DNA from: Bacilli bacterium
GTDB taxonomy: Bacteria > Bacillota > Bacilli > Bacillales > Amphibacillaceae
Direction: 5' to 3'
Length of the DNA stretch: 64,000 nt
Assembly: GCA_012838505.1 (NCBI GenBank)
Contig: DUPD01000020.1
Span: 1-64,000 of the forward strand
Shown here piece by piece: positions 10,922 through 20,577 of the stretch (within the stretch, counting starts at the first letter, position 1; the number at the start of each line of letters is the position of its first letter). The translations under genes and the position numbers were made by a program. A model generated the notes under the pieces. It did no database searches. It saw nothing but the letters and a program-made list of their open reading frames with translations, and had not been told where the DNA came from.

Positions 10922-12592
10922 TTACATTTGATCTGGTGCGTTGACACCAATTAATTTTAGCGCATTGGCAATCGTAATTTTGACTGCTTGCATTAGCGCG
11001 AGTCGGGCTTTTGTTTTTTCTGGTTCGTCTGGGTCGAGGACTTTTTCTGCGTTATAGAAGCTGTGAAGCATTGATGCGAGATCGAATACGTATTGTGTCA
11101 TCCGATGTGGCGCACGGTCTTTAGCAGCATCTGCAATCACCTGCGGGAAGTCACCTAATTGTTTTAATAGGTCTTCTGCTTTTTCGGTTAGTAAATGGTC
11201 AGCTAAATAATTGAGATCCGCTTCAAAGCCTTTTGCCTCTGCTTGTTTAAGGAGCGTGCAAATTCGGGCATGAGCATATTGCACGTAATAAACCGGGTTC
11301 TCGTTTGATTCTGATTTTGCCAAGTCCATATCAAAATCAAGGTGTGCATCGCTTGAGCGCATGACGAAGAAATAACGCATTGCGTCAATGCCGACCTCTT
11401 CCATCAATTCACGGAGGGTAACTGCTTTACCAGTCCGCTTACTCATCTTCACTTTTTCGCCGTTTTCAAATAAGTTAACCATTTGAATGATCTCAACTTC
11501 AAGCGTCTCTTTTGAGTATCCAAGTGCTTGGATCGCTGCTTTCATTCTCGCGATATAGCCGTGGTGATCGGCACCCCAGAAGTTGATCAGTGTTTTAAAA
11601 CCACGATCGAGCTTATTTTTGTGATAGGCAATATCTGGTGTTAAGTACGTATACGTGCCATCATTTTTAATTAAGACACGATCTTTGTCGTCGCCAAAAT
11701 CAGTCGTTCTAAACCAAGTTGCCCCACCGTCTTCGTAAGTGTAACCTTTTTGTTCGAGTAAGTGGAGTGCAGGTTTAATTTTATCCTCTTTGTAGAGCGA
11801 TGTTTCTGAGAACCAGTTGTCAAAATTGACCCGGAAATCAGCTAGATCTTGTTTTAATTTTGCCAGTTCAAATTTCAAGCCGTATTCACGGAAAAAGGCT
11901 TGGCGCTCAACTGGATCTTTTTCGACAAAGTCAGCATTATATTTTTCAACTAGTTCGGCAGCAATATCAAGAATATCCTTACCGTGATAGCCATCTTCAG
12001 GCATCGGGAAATCGTGTCCAAGTGCCTGCATGTAACGCGCCTCAATCGATAACGCAAGATTATTAATTTGATTCCCCGCATCGTTAATGTAAAATTCACG
12101 CTCAACTTGATAGCCGGCCGCATCAAGTAAGTTTGCCGTCGTGTCGCCTACAGACGCACCGCGTGCATGACCTAAGTGGAGATCACCAGTCGGGTTAGCT
12201 GACACGAATTCAATTTGAACTTTTTCACCAAGCCCTGTATTCGTGCGACCATATTGATCAGCTTCAGTTAAAATGACCGGGATTAAGCCTGTTAAATAGC
12301 TATTATCGATGAAAAAATTAATGAAGCCTGGTCCGGCAATATCGACTTTTGTAATCGATGCTTGCTTCTGATCGAGCTGTTCAACAAGTTGCTCTGCAAT
12401 TTGGCGTGGTGCTTTTTTGGCAACACGAGCTAACTGCATGGCGATATTTGTTGCATAATCGCCGTGCACCTTCTCTTTTGGCTTTTCTAAAATAATCGTT
12501 GGAATTTGTTCCTCTGTCGCAAGCTCAGCTTTAATAATCGCCGCTTTAATTTCGGCTTTGAGCTGGTCTTGCATCGTTTGTACAATTGTCAT
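10922..12592 (-). CDS. argS: Arginyl-tRNA synthetase
   Basis: Class I synthetase of 556 residues. The HIGH signature appears as HLGHARG and the KMSKS signature as KMSKRTG; the Arg-tRNA N-terminal domain and the C-terminal anticodon-binding DALR domain are both complete. Its ATG overlaps the stop codon of ywiB (ATGA), so the two are translationally coupled in one operon, as in B. subtilis. Confidence 0.97.
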   Translation of the reverse strand: MTIVQTMQDQLKAEIKAAIIKAELATEEQIPTIILEKPKEKVHGDYATNIAMQLARVAKKAPRQIAEQLVEQLDQKQASITKVDIAGPGFINFFIDNSYLTGLIPVILTEADQYGRTNTGLGEKVQIEFVSANPTGDLHLGHARGASVGDTTANLLDAAGYQVEREFYINDAGNQINNLALSIEARYMQALGHDFPMPEDGYHGKDILDIAAELVEKYNADFVEKDPVERQAFFREYGLKFELAKLKQDLADFRVNFDNWFSETSLYKEDKIKPALHLLEQKGYTYEDGGATWFRTTDFGDDKDRVLIKNDGTYTYLTPDIAYHKNKLDRGFKTLINFWGADHHGYIARMKAAIQALGYSKETLEVEIIQMVNLFENGEKVKMSKRTGKAVTLRELMEEVGIDAMRYFFVMRSSDAHLDFDMDLAKSESNENPVYYVQYAHARICTLLKQAEAKGFEADLNYLADHLLTEKAEDLLKQLGDFPQVIADAAKDRAPHRMTQYVFDLASMLHSFYNAEKVLDPDEPEKTKARLALMQAVKITIANALKLIGVNAPDQM

Positions 12593-13029
12593 GATTTGTC
12601 CTCCTCGATCGTAAGTAAGAGCTTATGTGCTCGCTCCTCTTCCCCGTCCAGTTTTGTGCTATAGTCTAGAGCTAATTCAGCAGTCGTGTTCGTGCTTGTT
12701 AGCGGTTTGTAACGAAAATCTAACGTCTCCGTTTCCATGCGAATCGAACCAAACTGGTGTCGATAAATTGTTTCGGTAATTTGAGCCGGTCTGAATTGCT
12801 GATTCATCTCAACTGCACCTGAGCGCTTAATCGACACTTGATCCGATTTAATTGTGATCATTGTCGCGACATCCGGTTGCTCGTCCGATTTTTCAGTGAA
12901 ACGAATCACCGTCTGCCGGTCTGTCTCGAATAACTCGCCCTTCGCTTCAACAGTCGTCTGCTGTTTATCGTGTGCATCATCAATTTCAGTTTGTAAGCTT
13001 ACTTTCACAAAAAGTTTTCCTCGTTGCAT
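12589..13029 (-). CDS. ywiB: YwiB family protein (DUF1934)
   Basis: A 146-residue protein predicted to form a lipocalin-like beta barrel. Function unknown; in Bacillaceae it always precedes argS. The start at 13029 ([10 protein letters not shown]) has AAGGA seven bases upstream. The frame is open for another 20 codons, but that extension has no good ribosome site and no family similarity. Confidence 0.8.
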   Translation of the reverse strand: MQRGKLFVKVSLQTEIDDAHDKQQTTVEAKGELFETDRQTVIRFTEKSDEQPDVATMITIKSDQVSIKRSGAVEMNQQFRPAQITETIYRHQFGSIRMETETLDFRYKPLTSTNTTAELALDYSTKLDGEEERAHKLLLTIEEDKS

Positions 13030-13136
13030 CATACCATCCTTAAAACTATCAGTATCCTTTAGTATAGAAATGTTTAGCGAGAAACTCAAGTAACTTCTGC
13101 AGAATACTGCACAAATTTTTTAGTTTTTTAGTTTAC

Positions 13137-13236
13137 GTGCGAAAAAACCAGTTTGCGTGCGAACGCACAGTGGAAGCGTGCGAAATTTCCGATTTACGTG
13201 CGATCGCACAGTCGATGTGAGCGAACGCACGCAAAG
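13137..13236. repeat. GTGCGAA tandem array, 20/21-bp units
   Basis: Five units begin GTGCGA or GAGCGA at spacings of 20, 21, 20 and 21 bp. Alternate units carry the palindromes GTGCGAACGCAC or GTGCGATCGCAC. The array is in the divergent gap between ywiB and the penicillin-binding protein, within possible promoter regions. It is GC-richer than its surroundings. Confidence 0.8.
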
Positions 13237-13355
13237 TATCTACACTCAAAATTCATCAATGTCCCTCCCCACCTCCAACCATTTACTGTTTCGATGTTTA
13301 ATTTTTTCATAAAAAAGTGATACTGGATAACAGTTAAACATTGGGGGTGAGCGCG

Positions 13356-15245
13356 ATGAGGAAAATTGCGGTGTGGTTGTTAGTTGTGATGGCGGTTGGG
13401 TTGGCGAGTTTAATGTTGGCGATTCAATTATTGGGGGAGCCTAAATTAAATGAGCAGCCGATTACGATTTTAGCGGCTGACGGCGAGGAACTTGGAACGG
13501 TGTATAGTGATGGTGAGCGGATTTGGCGATCACTTGAGCAGCTGAATCCGTTATTAGTTGAGGCGACGATTGCGATTGAAGATCAGAACTTTTATCATCA
13601 TGGTGGGTTTGATCTGAAGCGGATTGGTGGTGCTGTCGTAAAAAATTTTAAGCAAAGAAACCTCGCTGAGGGTGCGAGTACGATTTCGCAACAATATGCG
13701 CGCAATCTTTATTTAACCCATGAGAAAACGTGGACGCGGAAAATAAAGGAGGCTTTTTATACAATTCGGCTTGAGCATTATTTTGATAAGGATCAGTTGC
13801 TTGAGGGCTATTTGAATACGATTTATTATGGTCATGGGATTTATGGTGTTGAAACGGCGAGCCAGTTTTTCTTCAACAAACCGACGACTGAGCTGACGCT
13901 CGCTGAGATCGCGCTCCTTGTTGCGATTCCGAACCGGCCGAACGCGAATTCACCAATTAAACATTTTGAGACGGCAAAACAACAGCAAGAAAAAGTGCTC
14001 TCACTTTTAAGCGCGGATGGATTAATTAATGAGACTGACGCCAAGCTTGCTAAACTTGAACAGTTTGAAATCGTTGGTGAATCGAAACAAGATCCCCAAT
14101 TTGGTTATCTCGCTAGTCTCGCCACCGAAGAAGCCCAGGCTATCTTGGGCGAACCTATTCCTGCTGGGTTTAAACTGTACACAACGATTGAACCGGACCA
14201 GCAAGCAGCACTTAATCAAGCCGTTACCGATCATATCGGCGAGCTTCAAGTCGGTGCGATCATGTCCCACCCTGCAACTGGAGCAATTAAGGCACTAATC
14301 GGTGGTGTCAATTTTCAGCTCAGCCCATTTAATCGCGCGACTCAAGCGAAGCGGATGGTCGGTTCAACATTCAAACCTTTCATCTATTACACAGCGCTTG
14401 AAAACGGCTTTACCGCTGCGACACCACTCAGGAGCGAGCCGACAACTTTTGCATTCAGTGACAACAGCTCCTATTCGCCGAGTAATTTTAACCAACTTTA
14501 CGCCGATCATACCGTCACGCTCGCCCAAGCACTCGCGGTCAGCGACAATATTTATGCTGTCAAAACACATCTTTTCCTGACACCCGAAAAGGTGATCGAT
14601 CGCGCCCGTACACTCGGAATTACGAGCGAACTGACCAATGTTCCCGCCCTCGCGCTCGGTACTGCGTCAATCAGCGTCCGGGGAATGGTGACTGCCTACA
14701 GCCATTTTGCCAATGGTGGTCACCAAGTTGAACCTTTTTTGGTTGAAAAAATTCTCGATCTGAATGATGAGGTTGTCTATCAACGGACTTTCGAACTGGG
14801 CGAGCAGGTGTTGGATGAGCGGTTGACATTTATTTTAAATCAACTATTAACGGGAATGTTCGATCCAAATTTATCAGACTACCTTGCAGTTACCGGTGGG
14901 TCAATTAGTGGCGATTTGACTGGTGACTATGCGGGGAAAAGTGGTTCTACGAATACGGATCATTGGATGATTGGTTACAGCCCTGAACTAATTGTCGGTG
15001 TCTGGACGGGATATGATGATAATCGGCCGATTGGTTCAAGTCAGGCGGCGAAGTTGATTTGGCGTGATGCGATTGAAGCAGGGCATAGCGAAAAGCGGAG
15101 CAATAGTTTCATTGCTCCTCCTGGTATTGTTGCTGCTTATGTCGATCCACAGACTGGTTTATTATCAGACCAGCACTGCCCTGTCAGTCGGCTCATGTTT
15201 TTTGTCAAAGGCACAGAACCGATCGGGTATTGTGATTTGCATTAA
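13356..15245 (+). CDS. Class A penicillin-binding protein
   Basis: A bifunctional peptidoglycan glycosyltransferase/transpeptidase of 629 residues. An N-terminal membrane anchor (residues 5-27) precedes a GT51 domain (EDQNFYHHGGFD, GASTISQQYARNLYL) and a transpeptidase domain with SxxK (GSTFKPF), SxN (SDN) and KSGSTN motifs. The ATG at 13356 has GGGGGTG six bases upstream. B. subtilis keeps the sporulation-linked pbpG in this neighbourhood, so a PbpG-like role is possible but not shown. Confidence 0.92.
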   Translation: MRKIAVWLLVVMAVGLASLMLAIQLLGEPKLNEQPITILAADGEELGTVYSDGERIWRSLEQLNPLLVEATIAIEDQNFYHHGGFDLKRIGGAVVKNFKQRNLAEGASTISQQYARNLYLTHEKTWTRKIKEAFYTIRLEHYFDKDQLLEGYLNTIYYGHGIYGVETASQFFFNKPTTELTLAEIALLVAIPNRPNANSPIKHFETAKQQQEKVLSLLSADGLINETDAKLAKLEQFEIVGESKQDPQFGYLASLATEEAQAILGEPIPAGFKLYTTIEPDQQAALNQAVTDHIGELQVGAIMSHPATGAIKALIGGVNFQLSPFNRATQAKRMVGSTFKPFIYYTALENGFTAATPLRSEPTTFAFSDNSSYSPSNFNQLYADHTVTLAQALAVSDNIYAVKTHLFLTPEKVIDRARTLGITSELTNVPALALGTASISVRGMVTAYSHFANGGHQVEPFLVEKILDLNDEVVYQRTFELGEQVLDERLTFILNQLLTGMFDPNLSDYLAVTGGSISGDLTGDYAGKSGSTNTDHWMIGYSPELIVGVWTGYDDNRPIGSSQAAKLIWRDAIEAGHSEKRSNSFIAPPGIVAAYVDPQTGLLSDQHCPVSRLMFFVKGTEPIGYCDLH

Positions 15246-15296
15246 CTTATAACGATTACGATTGTTCTATGAGAATTTAAATTAACTAACCGCTTC

Positions 15297-15410
15297 GTCA
15301 AAATACTTCGCTTACCGCGGGCGTGGCCTTAGCTAACTTGGTAAAGAAAATCACTTTACCAAGTGGATCTTCGGCTCACGCTACTCCCGCAGGTGTCTCA
15401 GTATTTTGAC
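15297..15410. repeat. Dispersed structured element, copy 2
   Basis: Outer stem GTCAAAATACT (15297-15307) with AGTATTTTGAC (15400-15410), then GCGGG/CCCGC, CGTG/CACG, and the central hairpin ACTTGGTAAAG (15336-15346) with CTTTACCAAGT (15354-15364). The conserved AGCTAAC and GTGGATCTTCGGCTC blocks are present. This is the shortest copy. It lies between two convergent genes, where a terminator would be expected. Confidence 0.85.
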
Positions 15411-15461
15411 TACGCTGATATTTAACTTCAAACTGTACTGATCAACTAAACTAAGTATAAT

Positions 15462-15956
15462 TCACAATTTTAACTGCTCAATAAACTGCCAGGCTTGGGT
15501 GAATTCTTCTTGTTTGTAGTTAGCTTTTGCTTTGACCTCTGTTACTTTCTGTTCGACTTCTTCGGGTGTTAGATCATCGAAATATAACATTGTTGCGATC
15601 AGTTCTAAAAATCGAGCGGATTGATCGTTTAGTCGCTGCACGAGATCTCCGCAAACTGGTAAGTCATCTGGTGCTTGATCAAGAAATTGTCTGCCCTCGT
15701 CGTTAAGTATGTAGTGATACTGGATGTAACTTTCCTTCTTTTCTCTTCGCTCGGTTAAAAAGCCTAGGTTGCATAGCTCTTCGATTCGTAAGGTGAGTTC
15801 TTCTGAGTATGGACCATAAAAATGAAAGCCAAACTTTTCATTGAATGGTAGCCCGACTTTCTTTAAAATATAAATCATTTTTTGTAGTTTTTTTCGTCCG
15901 ACGACTTCGTTGGCATCGGTGAAAAATCGAATTAAGCGTGCGTGGTTTAGTAGCAT
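15462..15956 (-). CDS. ywgA: YwgA family protein
   Basis: This 164-residue protein matches B. subtilis YwgA in length and pattern: an N-terminal winged-helix-like segment (GRKKLQKMIYILKK), then HFYGPYSEEL. The fold resembles that of SocA/DUF4065-type proteins. No function is established. It lies 10 bp downstream of ywfO and shares its transcript. Confidence 0.8.
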   Translation of the reverse strand: MLLNHARLIRFFTDANEVVGRKKLQKMIYILKKVGLPFNEKFGFHFYGPYSEELTLRIEELCNLGFLTERREKKESYIQYHYILNDEGRQFLDQAPDDLPVCGDLVQRLNDQSARFLELIATMLYFDDLTPEEVEQKVTEVKAKANYKQEEFTQAWQFIEQLKL

Positions 15957-15966
15957 GTTGTCACTC

Positions 15967-17262
15967 CTATTTCATACCTAATAAAGCTTTTATTTGTTGT
16001 TTTTCTTGACTATCTGGTAATTTTTTAATTCGATCAGCTGGGTAATAAAGCTTATGATCCGTTCGTCTTTTTCCTGAAATGGACTCGACGATTTCTGATG
16101 CTTCTGATAGCTCTTTTAACTCGCCATTTTCCATCTGCAAATAGATCGGCAAGCGCTCCTCTTCCTCACCTGGCCGGTAAAAATCGTACGGTAAATCCGA
16201 CGATGAGTCAACCTCTAAATAATAATCCGGATTAATGCCAACTTGTTTAAATAACTGTTTCAGCTGAAACAAATCGCTCATATTTTTTTTGAAGTGAAAG
16301 TTCGTATATTTAAATAATTTTCGGTTCACAAATCGGTAGCAAAGGTCAGACAAAATTGAATCTTTTTCGTTGATCCAAGCTTGAAAATAATAAACCATAA
16401 TTGTTTCATCTAACTTAATATAATCTTCGAGTTTGATCTCGCCAGTGAAAAACGAATAAAAGTGCGTTGGTTCTTGCTGGAACTGATAAGTGTCATTATG
16501 TAACGCCTTCACGCGTTGGAGAATTTTTGACAAAAGCACTTCAGCACTTCGACTCACTGGGTGGAAATAGACTTGCCAGTACATTTGATAACGGCTCATA
16601 ATATAGTCCTCAACGGCGTGCATACCAGATGATTTGATCACGATTTTGTCATCGAGCGGGCGCATGACTCTGAGAATTCGGTCCATGTCAAAATGGCCGT
16701 AGCTCACGCCGGTGTAGTAGGCGTCGCGCTGGAGGTAGTCCATGCGATCGGCGTCAATTTGGCTTGAAATTAGGCTGACAATCAATTTATCGTGGTAAGT
16801 TTTATTGATCACTTCGGCAACTTTTTTCGGAAAATCAGGGTTTACTTTTGTTAAAATTTGATTGACTTCTGTGTCGCCTAGGATAATTTGCTTGGTAAAA
16901 TCTTCGTGATCGAGATCGAAAACTTTTTCAAAGCAATGGGAATACGGTCCGTGTCCTAGGTCGTGAAGCAGGGCCGCAGTTAGGCACAACAGACGTTGCT
17001 CGCTGTTCCATTGCAATCGGTCGGTGAAGTTTTCCAAAATCCGACGAATGATTTCATAAACGCCGAGTGAGTGGTTGAAGCGGCTATGTTCAGCGCCGTG
17101 GAACGTAATAAAGGTCGTGCCGAGCTGCTTAATTCGGCGTAGGCGTTGAAATTCTCTCGTGCCGATAAGATCCCAGATTACTTGGTCGCGGACGTGGACA
17201 TAGCTGTGGACAGGGTCTTTAAAAACTTTCTCTTCATCGAGTTGAGCGTTTTGATAGGCCAT
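15967..17262 (-). CDS. ywfO: HD-domain phosphohydrolase YwfO
   Basis: The 431-residue protein belongs to the SAMHD1/dGTPase-like HD superfamily. Metal ligands are seen in the AEHSRFNHSLG motif, in LLHDLGHGPYSH, and in the later SSQIDADRMDYLQRD. Relatives hydrolyse dNTPs to deoxynucleosides, and some are allosterically controlled by nucleotides; YwfO is a candidate nucleotide-pool enzyme. GGAGG precedes ATG at 17262. It forms an operon with ywgA. Confidence 0.88.
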   Translation of the reverse strand: MAYQNAQLDEEKVFKDPVHSYVHVRDQVIWDLIGTREFQRLRRIKQLGTTFITFHGAEHSRFNHSLGVYEIIRRILENFTDRLQWNSEQRLLCLTAALLHDLGHGPYSHCFEKVFDLDHEDFTKQIILGDTEVNQILTKVNPDFPKKVAEVINKTYHDKLIVSLISSQIDADRMDYLQRDAYYTGVSYGHFDMDRILRVMRPLDDKIVIKSSGMHAVEDYIMSRYQMYWQVYFHPVSRSAEVLLSKILQRVKALHNDTYQFQQEPTHFYSFFTGEIKLEDYIKLDETIMVYYFQAWINEKDSILSDLCYRFVNRKLFKYTNFHFKKNMSDLFQLKQLFKQVGINPDYYLEVDSSSDLPYDFYRPGEEEERLPIYLQMENGELKELSEASEIVESISGKRRTDHKLYYPADRIKKLPDSQEKQQIKALLGMK

Positions 17263-17349
17263 GTGGATTTCCTCCGTTGTTTAGCTAATTAGCTTCTGTG
17301 CTTTTTTCATTATATAATAGAATCGTGCAATCTTAAAGGGGAGATGACT

Positions 17350-18198
17350 GTGAACGTGGATAGATGGCAGGAGATTTTTTCAGAAAAAAAGGTGCGCTTT
17401 ATTGATCAGCGTATCGGTGAGTTGAAGGTGTGGGAGTCGTTTGCGGTTGATGATGCGTTGGCGGAATCAATTCATCAGGGGGACTCGGCACCGGTTGTGC
17501 GTGTTTGGACACATCCGAGGTCTGTGGTGTTGGGCATTGCCGATTCGCGTTTGCCTTTTTTAATAGATGGGGCTCGTTGGTTGAAGACGCAAGGTTATCA
17601 GCCGGTGGTGCGTAATTCTGGTGGGCTTGCGGTTGCTTTGGACGAGGGTGTTTTGAATATTAGTTTGTTGATCAATGATCAGGGATCGATTGGGATCCAT
17701 GAGGGTTATGAAAAAATGGTTCGGTTTATGAAGGCGTTGTTGGCTGATTGGACGGATCAGGTTGAAGCTTTTGAAGTTGTTGGTTCATACTGCCCGGGGG
17801 ATTATGATTTGAGTATTGGCGGGAAAAAGTTTGCGGGGATTTCGCAACGCCGGATTCGGAATGGGATTGCGATTCAGATTTACTTGTCGGTGACGGCGGA
17901 TCATCAGGCACGGGCGCGGTTGGTGCGTGAGTTTTATCGGATCGGAGTTCAGGGGGAAGAAACGCGGTTTGATTATCCCGAGGTTGACCCTAATGTGATG
18001 GAAGCGCTGGAAACAATTTTGGGCGTGACGATTACTGTTGATGAAGTTGTGGAGAAGTTGCAGGGGTTATTAGATAGTGCTGGATTGGCGGTTGAGCAGG
18101 ATCAGCTGACTGCGAGTGAGCTAAAGATCTTTGATAAACGCCGTGGTTTGATGCTCGATCGGAATCTAAGGGCATTAGGAGATTTGTTTGATCAATAA
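17350..18198 (+). CDS. lipL: Octanoyl-[GcvH]:protein N-octanoyltransferase
   Basis: LipL moves octanoyl or lipoyl groups from GcvH to E2 subunits of 2-oxoacid dehydrogenases. The 282-residue protein has the ligase-fold motifs RNSGGLAVALDEGVLN and GGKKFAGISQRRI, and a cysteine in SYCPGDYD at about residue 146, corresponding to the catalytic cysteine of B. subtilis LipL. GTG at 17350 gives normal spacing to AAAGGGGAG. An ATG at 17344 is also in frame but only two bases from that site. Confidence 0.9.
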   Translation: MNVDRWQEIFSEKKVRFIDQRIGELKVWESFAVDDALAESIHQGDSAPVVRVWTHPRSVVLGIADSRLPFLIDGARWLKTQGYQPVVRNSGGLAVALDEGVLNISLLINDQGSIGIHEGYEKMVRFMKALLADWTDQVEAFEVVGSYCPGDYDLSIGGKKFAGISQRRIRNGIAIQIYLSVTADHQARARLVREFYRIGVQGEETRFDYPEVDPNVMEALETILGVTITVDEVVEKLQGLLDSAGLAVEQDQLTASELKIFDKRRGLMLDRNLRALGDLFDQ

Positions 18199-18200
18199 GG

Positions 18201-18231
18201 AATCGACGCGATCACGTCGATTTTTTATTTT
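18201..18231 (+). terminator. Terminator after lipL
   Basis: Stem AATCGACG/CGTCGATT with loop CGATCA, followed by TTTTATTTT, directly after the lipL stop. Confidence 0.85.
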
Positions 18232-18248
18232 GGTCGGTTGATCATTGA

Positions 18249-18366
18249 TGATTAGTAGCTATTCGTAACCTCTATCATGATCATTCGATGAGACAGGGTA
18301 TGATTAGCGACTATTCGTTACCTCCATGATGATAATTCGACGAGACTGGGTACGATTAGCACCCAA
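18249..18366. repeat. 52-bp direct repeat, two and a quarter copies
   Basis: Two consecutive 52-bp units (18249-18300 and 18301-18352), both beginning TGATTAG and ending GGGTA, differ at about a dozen positions. A third, partial unit starts CGATTAGCACCC at 18353. It sits between the convergent genes lipL and pta, bracketed by their terminators. Confidence 0.75.
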
Positions 18367-18390
18367 TCCACTTACCACAACAGAATCAAC

Positions 18391-18433
18391 AATAAAAAAA
18401 CGCCGATGAGCTTCAATCTTAAACTCATCGGTG
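18391..18433 (-). terminator. Terminator after pta
   Basis: Stem CGCCGATGAG/CTCATCGGTG with a tract of seven T on the minus strand. The plus strand also has a T-rich 3' side, so it may act in both directions. Confidence 0.85.
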
Positions 18434-18443
18434 TTTTATTTTT

Positions 18444-19415
18444 TTATAATGCTTGTGCTGCTGTAATGATTGAGAGTTTGTAGACGTCGTCTGTGTTGCA
18501 ACCGCGTGATAGGTCGTTAACCGGCTTGTTCAGACCTTGTAGAATTGGTCCAACTGCGTCAAAATTACCCATTCGTTGGGCGATTTTGTAACCGATATTT
18601 CCGGCTTCGAGTCCTGGGAAAACAAAGACGTTTGCGTCCCCTTGGATATCTGCGCCTGGTGCTTTTTTCTCAGCGACGCTCGGAACAAATGCTGAGTCAA
18701 ACTGGAATTCGCCGTCTAGCGTTAATTCTGGCTTCATTTCTTTGGCGATTTTTACCGCTTCAGCGACTTTATCTGTTTCTTCAGATTTGGCTGAGCCTTT
18801 TGTTGAAAAACTTAACATCGCGACACGTGGATCAATGTCGAATAGACCCGCTGTTTCAGCAGATGCGATTGCAATTTCTGCTAAGTCCTGTGCATTTGGT
18901 GAAATATTAATCGCACAGTCGCCAAAAACATATTTCTCTTCTTCGCGTACCATGATGAAAATGCCAGAAGTCTTTTTAATGTCCGGTTTTGTCTTAATGA
19001 TTTGTAGTGCTGGACGAACAGTGTCAGCCGTTGAGTGTGCTGCTCCACTTACAAGTCCGTCTGCTTTATCCATGTAAACAAGCATTGTACCGAAGTAGTT
19101 TTCGTCTAGTAACATTTTGCGTGCTTGTTCTTCTGTCGCTTTTCCTTTACGGCGTTCTACAAAGCTTGCGACCATTGCATCAAATTCAGGATAATCTGCT
19201 GGATTTAATACGTCAACATTGTCAAAATTTAAGTTCAATTCAGCAGCCTTCTGTTTCACTTCGTCAGGATTTCCTACTAATACAGGTTCAACTAAACCTT
19301 CTCCCGATAATTGTGCAGCTGCACGTAAAATTCTTTCATCTGATCCTTCAGGTAAAACTATTCTCTTAGTGTTTCCCGTTAGTCTGTCTTTTAATGTATC
19401 GAATAAATTACTCAT
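18444..19415 (-). CDS. pta: Phosphate acetyltransferase
   Basis: Interconverts acetyl-CoA and acetyl phosphate, the first step of overflow acetate formation and ATP gain in fermentation. The 323-residue protein is the short, single-domain Firmicutes form: IVLPEGSDERIL at the N-terminus, GLVSGAAHSTADTVRPAL in the middle, and PVNDLSRGCNTDDVY at the C-terminus. ATG at 19415 has GGAGGG upstream; an in-frame TTG five codons earlier is less likely. Confidence 0.96.
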   Translation of the reverse strand: MSNLFDTLKDRLTGNTKRIVLPEGSDERILRAAAQLSGEGLVEPVLVGNPDEVKQKAAELNLNFDNVDVLNPADYPEFDAMVASFVERRKGKATEEQARKMLLDENYFGTMLVYMDKADGLVSGAAHSTADTVRPALQIIKTKPDIKKTSGIFIMVREEEKYVFGDCAINISPNAQDLAEIAIASAETAGLFDIDPRVAMLSFSTKGSAKSEETDKVAEAVKIAKEMKPELTLDGEFQFDSAFVPSVAEKKAPGADIQGDANVFVFPGLEAGNIGYKIAQRMGNFDAVGPILQGLNKPVNDLSRGCNTDDVYKLSIITAAQAL

Positions 19416-19639
19416 GCAAAAACCCTCCAAAATATCATTCTGTTATAATCATACGACTTTTTCTGTTTAATGAAAAGAGATAATCCTCAACTTTTTAAAA
19501 AGATTCAATTTTTGATCATATTTTGCACAAATTCAATTCTTAATAATAATCTTCCCGATTCTTTTGTTAACAAACATATTTTTAATCCGCGCAACATAAG
19601 TATGGTTATAGAATCGCGTTTTAGAAATGGGGTGAACCA

Positions 19640-20059
19640 ATGGCCGTTGTCGCTCATACAGAAAAAGATATTGATCTATTAGCAAGGTTACTCCGCGCTG
19701 AGGCTGAGGGTGAAGGGATTCTGGGCATGTTGATGGTTGGCAACGTTGGGATCAATCGAGTGATTGAAAGTTGTCTCGATTTTGCACATGTTCGTTCAAT
19801 CCAAGATATGGTTTTTCAAAGTCCTGGAGGGTTTGAAGCAACACAAAAAGGCTACTTTTACCAGCGTGCTCGTGAGAATGAAAGAAACCTTGCACGCCGT
19901 GTTATTCGTGGCGAGCGATTCCATCCAGCGGAAAGATCATTATGGTTTTTTATGCCTGCTGGTTCCTGCCCTGCACAATGGTATGGCCAGTGGAATTCAG
20001 GTCGCTTTAAATCACATTGTTTTTACTCACCATTAGCAAGTGAGTGTCCGCGTTTATAA
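19640..20059 (+). CDS. cwlJ: Spore cortex-lytic enzyme CwlJ
   Basis: A SleB/CwlJ-family cortex hydrolase of 139 residues that degrades spore cortex during germination and responds to Ca-dipicolinate. The catalytic glutamate lies in RLLRAEAEGE, and the conserved FYQRARENERNLARR and GRFKSHCFYSP segments are complete. It has no signal peptide, as expected for a protein assembled into the coat from the mother cell. It forms an operon with gerQ 25 bp downstream. A weak SigE-like promoter (ATATTTT, then CATAAGTA) lies near 19578-19608. Confidence 0.92.
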   Translation: MAVVAHTEKDIDLLARLLRAEAEGEGILGMLMVGNVGINRVIESCLDFAHVRSIQDMVFQSPGGFEATQKGYFYQRARENERNLARRVIRGERFHPAERSLWFFMPAGSCPAQWYGQWNSGRFKSHCFYSPLASECPRL

Positions 20060-20084
20060 CTTTTATTAAAGGAGTGTTAATTAA

Positions 20085-20516
20085 ATGAATGAAGAGAATG
20101 ATCAACGTCAACAAATCCCAATGCCAGGGATGTATCAAATGCCGATGATGCCACCGCAAGGGTTCCCAACGCCGATGCAACCAATGCCTCAGTTTCCAAT
20201 GCAACCCGGCTTCCCTCCGTTTCCACAACAGCCAGCTGGGCCGCCACAAGATGAAGATATGTTGCCATTAGAACAGTCATATGTTGAAAATATTTTACGT
20301 TTAAATCGAGGGCGAGTCGCAACGATTTATATGACATTTGAGAATAATGAACGTTGGAATGCGAAGATTTTCAAAGGGGTGATCGAAGCGGCTGGGCGTG
20401 ATCACATTATCATAAGTGATCCTGAAACCGAGAAGCGCTATTTACTGTTAACCATTTACTTAGACTATATTACGTTTGATGAGCGGATTGACTACGATTA
20501 TCCGACTCCTTTGTAA
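20085..20516 (+). CDS. gerQ: Spore coat protein GerQ
   Basis: GerQ is needed to place CwlJ in the inner spore coat. The 143-residue protein has a Pro/Met/Gln-rich first half and a conserved folded second half (QSYVENILRLNRGRVATIYM, DPETEKRYLLLTIYLDYITF). Excellent ribosome site AAAGGAG. The cwlJ-gerQ pair is strong evidence that the organism makes endospores. Confidence 0.93.
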   Translation: MNEENDQRQQIPMPGMYQMPMMPPQGFPTPMQPMPQFPMQPGFPPFPQQPAGPPQDEDMLPLEQSYVENILRLNRGRVATIYMTFENNERWNAKIFKGVIEAAGRDHIIISDPETEKRYLLLTIYLDYITFDERIDYDYPTPL

Positions 20517-20523
20517 AAAATTT

Positions 20524-20568
20524 ACGACCTCTAGATGGCGGGCTATGCCAGATCTGAGGTCGTTTTTT
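20524..20568 (+). terminator. Terminator after gerQ
   Basis: Stem ACGACCTC/GAGGTCGT with an inner stem AGATGGC/GCCAGATCT, followed by TTTTTT. Confidence 0.88.
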
Positions 20569-20577
20569 ATTTTGCGG

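Noticed and set aside
19470-19682. 70-codon frame upstream of cwlJ
   Set aside because: It has no ribosome site and overlaps the pta promoter region and the cwlJ start.
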